A stretch of 64,000 bases of DNA from Formivibrio citricus (GTDB lineage: Bacteria; Pseudomonadota; Gammaproteobacteria; Burkholderiales; Chitinibacteraceae). The stretch spans positions 1 to 64,000 of the forward strand of contig NZ_FOVE01000006.1 of assembly GCF_900115065.1 (NCBI RefSeq). The letters are read 5' to 3'. Positions 57,981 to 64,000 of this stretch are shown here, in pieces. Under the pieces are notes generated by a model. The model did no database searches and was not told where the DNA came from. It was given only the letters and a program-made list of their open reading frames with translations. The stretch's first letter is position 1, and each line of letters begins with the position of its first letter. Position numbers and translations under genes: made by a program.

Positions 57981-58457
57981 TCAGCGAATCCTGGAGAGTT
58001 CGGCTTGCAGGGCGGAGATGTTTTTTTCGTGCAGGACAAGGCCTTCGCGCAGGCGGCTGATCCGTTCGAGGAATTTCTTCGGGTTGGCTTTTTCTTCGGC
58101 GCTGCGATTGGTCTCCGCCTCGGACAATTCCTTCTTCTGGTTCTCGAGAAGACGCTTTTCGGCGGCGAGTTCTTCTTCGAGAATGCGGCGCCGGTTGGTG
58201 TCGCGTTCTTTCTGGGCGCCGGAGGAAACCTTGGGAAAATTGGCGGGAGAGGGCGATGCGGCTTGGGCCTTGCTGCCGTTTTTTGCCTTTGCGGTGCTGC
58301 GTGGGCTTGGCGACTCGACGATGACGCGCGTGGCCCCCTTCATCGGCGAATTCGTGAAGGTGATATTGCCCTTGTCATCCACATGCTTGTAGATATCCCC
58401 CCACGCAAGCGGCGCAGCAAGGAGAAAAAGCAAAGAAAGAGGGCGTACGTTCAGCAT
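57981..58457 (-). CDS. DUF4124 domain-containing exported protein
   Basis: This small exported protein has 158 residues. A signal peptide (LSLLFLLAAPLAWG, cleavage near residue 20) leads into a DUF4124 domain with DIYKHVDDKGNITFTNSP, then a low-complexity Ser/Ala/Lys linker and a charged coiled coil (about residues 85-155). I start at 58457; the longer frame runs through the glnA terminator. DUF4124 proteins next to glnA and ntrBC are common in betaproteobacteria, but their function is unknown. Confidence 0.85.
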   Translation of the reverse strand: MLNVRPLSLLFLLAAPLAWGDIYKHVDDKGNITFTNSPMKGATRVIVESPSPRSTAKAKNGSKAQAASPSPANFPKVSSGAQKERDTNRRRILEEELAAEKRLLENQKKELSEAETNRSAEEKANPKKFLERISRLREGLVLHEKNISALQAELSRIR

Positions 58458-58527
58458 GGAGACAAGGTAGCACATTATCATTGCCGGCCAAGTAACGATT
58501 TTTTGGCAGGTTATTTTGGAGTTGGAA

Positions 58528-58559
58528 TGAAAAAGCCCCATGCACGGGCATGGGGCTTT
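58528..58559 (-). terminator. Rho-independent terminator of glnA
   Basis: AAAGCCCCATG (58532-58542) and CATGGGGCTTT (58549-58559) form a perfect 11-bp stem. On the minus strand the T-run continues to 58531. It lies 25 nt after the glnA stop and separates glnA from the DUF4124-ntrBC genes. Confidence 0.9.
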
Positions 58560-58584
58560 GCTTCCGGGTTCGACGGACTGCAGC

Positions 58585-59991
58585 TTACAGGCTGTAGTAC
58601 ATGTCGAATTCGGCCGGGTGGGTGGTCATGCGCAGACGGTTCACTTCGCCCATCTTCAGGTCGATGTAGGCGTCGATGAAGTCGTTGCTGAACACACCGC
58701 CACGGGTCAGGAACTCGCGATCTGCGTCCAGTGCTGTCAGGGCTTCTTCCAGCGAGGCGCACACGGTCGGGATCAGCTTGTCTTCTTCCGGCGGCAGATC
58801 GTACAGGTTCTTGTCGGCCGGATCGCCCGGGTGGATCTTGTTCTGGATGCCGTCCAGACCGGCCATCAGCAGCGCGGAGAAGCACAGGTACGGGTTGGCC
58901 AAGGGATCCGGGAAGCGGGCTTCGATACGACGGCCCTTGTCGGAGGCGACGTGCGGAATGCGGATCGAGGCGGAACGGTTGCGGGCGGAGTAGGCCAGCT
59001 TGACCGGAGCTTCGTAGTGCGGAACCAGACGCTTGTAGGAGTTGGTGCCCGGGTTGGTAATGGCGTTCAGGGCCTTGGCGTGCTTGATGATACCGCCGAT
59101 GTAGTACAGGGCGGTTTCGGACAGGCCTGCGTAGGCGTTGCCGGCGAAGGTGTTCTTGCCGTCTTTCCAGATGGACTGGTGAACGTGCATGCCCGAACCG
59201 TTGTCGCCAACGATCGGCTTCGGCATGAAGGTAGCGGTCTTGCCATATTGGTGAGCAACGTTGTGGACCACGTACTTCAGGATCTGGGTCCAGTCGGCGC
59301 GCTGTACCAGAGTGCTGAACTTGGTGCCGATTTCGTTCTGGCCAATTGCCACTTCGTGGTGGAACACTTCAACCGGAATGCCCAGTTCTTCGAGGATCTG
59401 CACCATGGTGGCACGGATGTCTTGAGCGCTGTCGACCGGAGCAACCGGAACATAGCCACCCTTGACTGCCGGGCGATGGCCCGGGTTGCCGCCTTCCATG
59501 TCGATGGCGGAAGCCCAAGGCGCTTCATCAAGCTTGATCTTGACGAAACAGCCGGACATGTCGACGTTCCAGGTGATGCCGTCAAAGATGAAAAATTCGG
59601 GTTCCGGACCGAAGAAGGCGGTGTCGCCCAGGCCGGTGGTCTTCAGGTAGGCTTCGGCGCGCTTGGCGATGGAGCGCGGGTCGCGGTCGTAGCCCTTGCC
59701 ATCAGCTGGCTCAACCACGTCACAGGTAATGAATACGGTCGGCTCGTCGTAGAACGGGTCGATCTTGGCGGTGGATGCATCCGGCATCAGCAGCATGTCG
59801 GAAGCCTGAATGCCCTTCCAGCCAGCGATGGAGGAGCCATCGAAAGCGTGGCCGTGTTCGAACCACGCTTCGTCAACGACGTGGGACGGCACGGTGGTGT
59901 GCTGTTCCTTGCCGCGGGTATCGGTAAAACGCAGGTCGACGAATTTGATGTCGTTTTCCTGAATAAGCTTGAGAACGTCGGCTACCGCCAT
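58585..59991 (-). CDS. glnA: Glutamine synthetase type I
   Basis: It assimilates ammonium into glutamine. The 468-residue protein has [20 protein letters not shown] near residues 18-37, the beta-Grasp to catalytic-domain [12 protein letters not shown], the ATP-site [21 protein letters not shown] near 258-278, NRSASIRIP near 336 and the adenylylation tyrosine in NLYDLPPEE near 398, so it is a GSI-beta enzyme controlled by adenylylation. Upstream sigma-54 and NtrC sites indicate nitrogen control of transcription. Confidence 0.97.
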   Translation of the reverse strand: MAVADVLKLIQENDIKFVDLRFTDTRGKEQHTTVPSHVVDEAWFEHGHAFDGSSIAGWKGIQASDMLLMPDASTAKIDPFYDEPTVFITCDVVEPADGKGYDRDPRSIAKRAEAYLKTTGLGDTAFFGPEPEFFIFDGITWNVDMSGCFVKIKLDEAPWASAIDMEGGNPGHRPAVKGGYVPVAPVDSAQDIRATMVQILEELGIPVEVFHHEVAIGQNEIGTKFSTLVQRADWTQILKYVVHNVAHQYGKTATFMPKPIVGDNGSGMHVHQSIWKDGKNTFAGNAYAGLSETALYYIGGIIKHAKALNAITNPGTNSYKRLVPHYEAPVKLAYSARNRSASIRIPHVASDKGRRIEARFPDPLANPYLCFSALLMAGLDGIQNKIHPGDPADKNLYDLPPEEDKLIPTVCASLEEALTALDADREFLTRGGVFSNDFIDAYIDLKMGEVNRLRMTTHPAEFDMYYSL

Positions 59992-60086
59992 GGTTGATTC
60001 TCCTGTTGAATAAACTTTAGAAACTCAAGTGTTAAGCTGTCCGGTCAATGCCGCCTTGTCTGCGGGCGGTTTGGGCAATGGCAAGT

Positions 60087-60102
60087 AGCAGAAATTATGC
60101 CA
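60087..60102 (-). promoter_or_regulatory. Sigma-54 promoter of glnA
   Basis: The minus strand reads TGGCATAATTTCTGCT, with GG at -24 and GC at -12 in correct register. The expected RNA start is near 60076, giving a leader of about 85 nt. Confidence 0.75.
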
Positions 60103-60165
60103 ACTTTCCGGACGAGAAACGCTATTGTGCCATAAGGAATTTCCGCAACACACCCCGCGTTGCAT

Positions 60166-60212
60166 TTCACCAATATGGTGCGCGCACGGCATTTGTGCAC
60201 CATATTGGTTCG
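60166..60212. promoter_or_regulatory. Two tandem NtrC-binding palindromes upstream of glnA
   Basis: TTCACCA-ATA-TGGTGCG (60166-60182) and TGCACCA-TAT-TGGTTCG (60196-60212) both fit TGCACCA-N3-TGGTGCA. Their centres are 30 bp apart, about three helical turns, and roughly 100-130 bp upstream of the predicted glnA RNA start. Confidence 0.8.
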
Positions 60213-60314
60213 TTTTTTTCGCTACCCAAGGCGTGCTTGGCATCATCTGGAATATTGTAGTTCAAGCTGGCATGCTGGCAGGTACAGATACAAAATTCAT
60301 CTCAAGGTGGAATC

Positions 60315-60767
60315 ATGTCGCAGGCGGCGCAAATACTGGAATTGGCCCGGGAACGGGCACTGGACGAAAATTTGCCTTATTCAGGTGCGGTAACGCCGGC
60401 AGAGGCGTGGGCGCTGTACCAGGCGTTGCCCAACGTGCGGATTGTCGATGTCCGCACAAGGGCGGAGTGGCAGTTTGTCGGGATCGTGCCAGATGCTGAG
60501 TTGATTGAATGGAAAAGCTACCCGCTCATGAATCTGAATCCCGATTTCTTGTCCCAGCTGAAAAGCAAGGTCGATCCTGAATGTATCGTGCTGTTTCTTT
60601 GCCGCTCTGCATATCGCTCTCATGAGGCGGCCATGCTGGCGGCCCAGCATGGTTACAGCGAAGCCTACAACGTACTGGAAGGTTTTGAGGGCGAAAAAGA
60701 CGCGCATCAGCAGCGTGGCCGGCTCAACGGCTGGAAATCGGCCGGATTGCCGTGGGTGAACCCGTAA
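60315..60767 (+). CDS. Rhodanese-like domain protein
   Basis: This single-domain rhodanese of 150 residues probably carries persulfide sulfur. VRIVDVRTRAEWQFVG near residues 41-56 is the CH2A-like motif, and the active-site loop is FLCRSAYRSHEAAML near 93-107 (catalytic cysteine followed by RSAYR). It is divergent from glnA across a 323-bp region holding the NtrC sites, but I see no sigma-54 element on its own strand. The GGTGG upstream is a modest ribosome-binding site. The sulfur acceptor is unknown. Confidence 0.88.
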   Translation: MSQAAQILELARERALDENLPYSGAVTPAEAWALYQALPNVRIVDVRTRAEWQFVGIVPDAELIEWKSYPLMNLNPDFLSQLKSKVDPECIVLFLCRSAYRSHEAAMLAAQHGYSEAYNVLEGFEGEKDAHQQRGRLNGWKSAGLPWVNP

Positions 60768-60791
60768 CTGTAAGATCGGACGCAATTTTCC

Positions 60792-61637
60792 ATGCGAGCA
60801 GCCTTCATGCGCTATGTCGTCATCGGCAACCCGGTTGCCCACAGCCGTTCTCCACAAATTCATTCGGCGTTTGCTGCGCAGTTCGGGCTGGCGGATTTTC
60901 AATACGAACGATTGCTTCTGCCTGTGGACGGTTTCACGGAGGGCTTGTGCCGGTTCGTTGCGGACGGGGGGGGCGGCTGCAACGTGACCCTGCCTTTCAA
61001 GGAAGAGGCCTGGCGCTGTTGCGACCGGCTGTCCGAACGAGCCCGTGCTGCGCAGGCGGTCAATACGATCCGGGTCGAGCCGAATGGCAAACTCTATGGC
61101 GACAATACCGATGGCGCGGGCCTGGTTGCCGATCTGCTGAGACACGTTTCGCTGGCGGGCAAGCGGATTCTGTTGCTGGGGGCGGGTGGCGCGGCGCGCG
61201 GGGTGATTTTGCCGCTTGCCGCCGAAAAACCGGCGGAAATCGTCATCGCCAACCGGACTGCTGCCAAGGCCCAAGAACTGGCGCAGGCGTTTTCCGGGCA
61301 GGCAGGTGTCCCGCTTTCCGGCATGGACTTTGATGCCGTGAGCGGAGCCTTCGATGTGGTCGTCAATGCGACGTCGGCCAGTATCGGCGGCAATGCCCTG
61401 CCTTTGCCGGCCGGTGTGTTTGCGCCCGGTGCGCTGGCCTACGACATGTACTACAGCGCGGATGAAACGGCCTTCCTGCAACAGGCCCGCGAGAGCGGTG
61501 CCGCCATCCGGCTCGACGGTCTGGGCATGCTGGTCGGGCAGGCCGCCGAAGCGTTTTTCCTGTGGACCGGCTTCAGGCCGGAGGTGGCACCGGTGCTGGC
61601 CGAGTTACGTACCTCATTGCAAGGCGGAACGAAATGA
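60792..61637 (+). CDS. aroE: Shikimate dehydrogenase (NADP+)
   Basis: It reduces 3-dehydroshikimate to shikimate. The 281-residue protein has the substrate site VIGNPVAHSRSPQIHSAF at residues 9-26, NVTLPFKEEAW near 64 and NTDGAGLV near 104, the NADP-binding ILLLGAGGAARGVILPLA near 124-141 and NRTAAKAQEL. A start at 60807 (MRYVVIGN) is also possible. Its stop overlaps the mtgA start (ATGA), the conserved aroE-mtgA pairing of proteobacteria. Confidence 0.95.
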   Translation: MRAAFMRYVVIGNPVAHSRSPQIHSAFAAQFGLADFQYERLLLPVDGFTEGLCRFVADGGGGCNVTLPFKEEAWRCCDRLSERARAAQAVNTIRVEPNGKLYGDNTDGAGLVADLLRHVSLAGKRILLLGAGGAARGVILPLAAEKPAEIVIANRTAAKAQELAQAFSGQAGVPLSGMDFDAVSGAFDVVVNATSASIGGNALPLPAGVFAPGALAYDMYYSADETAFLQQARESGAAIRLDGLGMLVGQAAEAFFLWTGFRPEVAPVLAELRTSLQGGTK

Positions 61638-62335
61638 AGGGCCATACGCCGGGTTGGTGGATCACGCGCATCCTGCTGGCGCTGTTGCTGTTCTTCCTGT
61701 TGTGGAACCTCTGGATGTTCGGCCACATTGTCTGGTGGCGCACGCACAACCCTTCCGAGACCGCATTCATGGAGGAGCAACTCGGCAAACTGCAGGAAAA
61801 GAATCCGGATGCCGAACTGCGCCACAAGTGGGTGCCCTACAACCGGATTTCCCCGCACCTGAAGCAGGCGCTGATTGCGAGCGAGGATGCGAAATTCCTC
61901 GACCACGAGGGATTCGATTGGGAGGGAATCCAGGCCGCCTGGGAAAAGAACCTGAAGAAGGGGCGCATCGTCGCGGGCGGCTCGACCATCAGCCAGCAAC
62001 TGGCAAAGAACCTGTTCCTGTCCTCGAAGCGAACCCCGTGGCGCAAGCTCCAGGAGGCGTGGATCACCGTCATGCTGGAGGCGGTGCTGGACAAGGAGCG
62101 CATCTTCGAGATCTATCTCAACGTGATCGAGTGGGGCAACGGCGTTTTTGGCGCCGAAGCCGCGGCGCGCTATTACTACAGGACCAGCGCCGCCAGCCTG
62201 GGGCCGGCTCAGGCCGCCAAGCTCGCGGCGATGGTGCCCAATCCGCGCTATTACGACAAACGGCGCAATGATCCCAGGTTGTTGCGCAAGGCGGCGATCA
62301 TCCAGCGGCGCATGGCCTTTGCCGATATCCCGTGA
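61634..62335 (+). CDS. mtgA: Monofunctional biosynthetic peptidoglycan transglycosylase
   Basis: It polymerises lipid II into glycan strands in the periplasm. The 233-residue protein has one N-terminal membrane helix (about residues 9-30) and a GT51 domain with IASEDAKFLDHEGFDWEGI (catalytic Glu) near 78-96, GGSTISQQLAKNLFLSSKR near 115-133 and EIYLNVIEWGNGVFGAEAAA near 158-177. No transpeptidase domain. I start at 61634, overlapping the aroE stop. Confidence 0.95.
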   Translation: MKGHTPGWWITRILLALLLFFLLWNLWMFGHIVWWRTHNPSETAFMEEQLGKLQEKNPDAELRHKWVPYNRISPHLKQALIASEDAKFLDHEGFDWEGIQAAWEKNLKKGRIVAGGSTISQQLAKNLFLSSKRTPWRKLQEAWITVMLEAVLDKERIFEIYLNVIEWGNGVFGAEAAARYYYRTSAASLGPAQAAKLAAMVPNPRYYDKRRNDPRLLRKAAIIQRRMAFADIP

Positions 62336-62405
62336 TCCGGATGCGTCCGGTAGCGGATCGGACCGGGATGGACAACAATGAAATGTTGAATCGCCGGACA
62401 AGAGC

Positions 62406-63446
62406 ATGAATGGCTGGACGTTGTTGATTCTGGGAGTGTTGCTGGCAGGCTTGGCCGTTGGCTCGCTGGCATGGCTGTTCGTGCGCAACGAACGCAAGGA
62501 AATCCCGCTTTCTGCCGAAGGGCCTGCCCGCCTTGGCGCCGCCCAACAAGGAACGCTGCCGGAAACCCCGCCTGCCCCCGATATTGAAACGCTGGGCTCC
62601 TACCATATTGAGCGCTTGCTTGGACGCGGCTCGATGGGCAGGGTTTTTCTGGGGCGGGATCAGGAAAACGGGGCAGAAGTAGCGATCAAGACCATGGCGC
62701 TGACGCACGAATTCGACCCCGAACAGCTTGACGAAGCTCGTGCCCGCTTCTTTCGCGAGGCGGAAACTGCGGCCCGCCTGCATCATTCAGGGATCGTTTC
62801 GGTGATCGGATCGGGCGAGGATCATGATCTGGCTTGGATCGCCATGGAGTTCCTGCGGGGCGAACCACTTTCCAGGTGGACGGAAAAAAACAGCCTGCTG
62901 CCCTTGCCGGAGGCACTTTCTGTCGTTCGTCAGGCTGCGCTGGCGCTCGACCATGCCCACAAGCATCAGGTCGTGCATCGTGACGTCAAGCCGGCCAATA
63001 TCCTGTATGACCGGGAAAGAGGCAAAGCCAAGGTGACCGATTTCGGCGTGGCTCGCCTGACGGATGCCTGCCGCACCCGTACCGGTCTGGTGCTGGGTAC
63101 GCCAGCATTCATGTCCCCGGAGCAACTGGCTGGCAAGCATGTCGATTCGCGTTCCGATATTTTTTCGCTGGGTGTCATGCTTTACCAGTTGGTGACCGGT
63201 CAGCTCCCGTTCAGGGGCGGCTCGCTTGGCGAACTCATGCATGCTATTGTCCATAAGGAGCCTGATGACCCGCGGTTGCTGAATCCGCGTTTGCCGGCCG
63301 CGCTCTCGGCCATTGTCATGAAGGCGCTACAGAAAGATGTCGCGGCGCGGTTCCAGACTGGTGCCCAGATGGCGCTGGCGCTGGTGCGGCTGGAAGCCGT
63401 GCTGAGGGAGAAGAAAATGCCGACGGGAGCCACTCACGATGCGTAG
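62406..63446 (+). CDS. Membrane-anchored Hanks-type serine/threonine protein kinase
   Basis: This 346-residue kinase has an N-terminal membrane helix (about residues 5-26), a linker and a full kinase domain: GRGSMGRVFLG near 73, the ATP-lysine in VAIKTM near 96, HRDVKPANIL near 190-200, DFGVARL near 214, GTPAFMSPEQ near 233 and SDIFSLGVMLYQL. All catalytic residues are present. There are no PASTA or other extracytoplasmic sensor domains, since the helix is N-terminal and the kinase must face the cytoplasm. It overlaps the PP2C gene by 8 nt; they form a kinase-phosphatase pair. Confidence 0.92.
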   Translation: MNGWTLLILGVLLAGLAVGSLAWLFVRNERKEIPLSAEGPARLGAAQQGTLPETPPAPDIETLGSYHIERLLGRGSMGRVFLGRDQENGAEVAIKTMALTHEFDPEQLDEARARFFREAETAARLHHSGIVSVIGSGEDHDLAWIAMEFLRGEPLSRWTEKNSLLPLPEALSVVRQAALALDHAHKHQVVHRDVKPANILYDRERGKAKVTDFGVARLTDACRTRTGLVLGTPAFMSPEQLAGKHVDSRSDIFSLGVMLYQLVTGQLPFRGGSLGELMHAIVHKEPDDPRLLNPRLPAALSAIVMKALQKDVAARFQTGAQMALALVRLEAVLREKKMPTGATHDA

Positions 63447-64000
63447 CTTGCGTGATGCGCTGGACATGGCCGGAATGACCGACCCGGGACGGGTACGGGG
63501 ACACAACGAGGATGCCGTGCTGTTCGATGCCGATCTGGGTATCGTGGCGCTGGCTGACGGTATGGGGGGCTACAACGCGGGCGAAGTCGCCAGTGGTCTC
63601 ACCGTCGATGCCGTCAATGAAATCCTGCGGGCGGAACTGGCCGCGATGTCGCCTCATCTCGGCTCGGGCAAGTCGCTCAAGCCGCAAGCGCACGACATGC
63701 TGATGCTCGCCATCGAGCGTGCCAATTCTGTGGTCTACCAGACGGCGTGCAGCGAACCCTTGTGCGCGGGAATGGGAACGACGCTGGTTGCGGCGCTGTT
63801 CTATGACAATCGTCTGGTTGTCGGCCACGTGGGCGATTCGCGGCTGTACCGTTACCGCAACACCGATTTCTCCCGCCTGACCCGCGACCATTCGCTGTTG
63901 CAGATGCAACTGGATGCCGGTCTGATCACGCCGGAAGAGGCGCGCCATGCGACCCACAAAAACCTCGTCACCCGCGCAGTGGGTATCGAGCCGGAGGTCG
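63439..64000 (+). CDS. PP2C-family protein serine/threonine phosphatase (partial)
   Basis: The gene runs off the window end; 187 codons are visible. The PP2C/Stp1 motifs are clear: GMTDPGRVRGHNEDAVLFD (residues about 12-30), VALADGMGGYNAGEVAS near 36-52, GMGTTLVAALFYDNRLVVGHVGDSRLYRY (within 112-140), LTRDHSLLQMQLDAG and ITPEEARHATHKNLVTRAVG. It starts 8 nt inside the kinase gene and probably reverses that kinase's phosphorylation. More genes of this signalling unit, such as FHA proteins, may follow outside the window. Confidence 0.92.
   Translation, partial: MRSLRDALDMAGMTDPGRVRGHNEDAVLFDADLGIVALADGMGGYNAGEVASGLTVDAVNEILRAELAAMSPHLGSGKSLKPQAHDMLMLAIERANSVVYQTACSEPLCAGMGTTLVAALFYDNRLVVGHVGDSRLYRYRNTDFSRLTRDHSLLQMQLDAGLITPEEARHATHKNLVTRAVGIEPEV

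Noticed and set aside
60127-60132. Second sigma-54 element near glnA (TGGCAC on the minus strand)
   Set aside because: The -12 GC is missing at the required distance; the element at 60087-60102 fits fully.

Overview
This window is a GC-rich chromosomal segment whose gene order points to a betaproteobacterium of the Rhodocyclales/Nitrosomonadales type: pilMNOPQ-aroK-aroB; kdsD-kdsC-lptCAB-rpoN-hpf-ptsN-hprK-rapZ; glnA-ntrBC; aroE-mtgA; cysI-DUF934-cysH-cysD-cysN. This placement rests on synteny and protein motifs read by eye, not on a database search. No tRNA, rRNA, CRISPR array, transposase or prophage gene was seen.

Layout. 0.4-5.6 kb: assimilatory sulfate reduction operon (minus strand) ending in a terminator. 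5.6-10.8 kb: mrcA, a nucleotidyltransferase-like gene, a PilZ/YcgR protein and the NAD(P)HX repair enzyme (minus). 11-17.6 kb: type IV pilus assembly genes, then aroK and aroB, with a terminator-like hairpin embedded in the start of aroK. 17.8-26.2 kb: Kdo and LPS-export genes, sigma-54, ribosome hibernation factor, nitrogen PTS EIIA, HPr kinase, RapZ, and a NusG-II/Gx-transporter pair. 26.2-38.2 kb: a looser region with ubiX, a MATE pump, dtd, asd, yaeQ, ald with a divergent Lrp-type regulator, a repeat-rich island with an AT-richer orphan gene, a nitroreductase, argC and an EAL protein. 38.2-42.5 kb: an LdhA-like dehydrogenase, histidine kinase and FixJ-type regulator in one operon. 42.6-46.3 kb: a membrane-lipid locus. 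46.4-55.2 kb: a KefB/YbaL antiporter, two-component proteins, BirA and a large HD-GYP protein. 55.3-60.2 kb: ntrC, ntrB, a DUF4124 protein and glnA. 60.3-64 kb: rhodanese, aroE, mtgA, a membrane-anchored Ser/Thr kinase and a PP2C phosphatase cut by the window end.

The most interesting unit is the lipid locus at 42.6-46.3 kb. It pairs an LpxH/PlcP-family metallophosphoesterase plus an Agt-type glycosyltransferase (phospholipid to glycolipid) with OlsB/OlsA-type acyltransferases (ornithine lipid). Both transcription units are preceded by three tandem 7-bp half-sites at exact 11-bp spacing that resemble Pho boxes. I read this as one phosphate-starvation regulon that replaces phospholipids by two phosphorus-free lipid routes.

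Nitrogen control is also visible at DNA level: glnA and ntrBC each have a sigma-54 -24/-12 element with upstream NtrC palindromes, and rpoN itself is in the window.

Several dispersed intergenic repeat families occur: CACAGAG-arm elements, including an 11-copy 8-bp array and two copies whose ends supply matching ribosome-binding sites to ubiX and the MATE gene; CCCTCTCCC hairpins; a 116-bp 'unit A' family; and a 152-bp near-perfect direct repeat near 33.5 kb.
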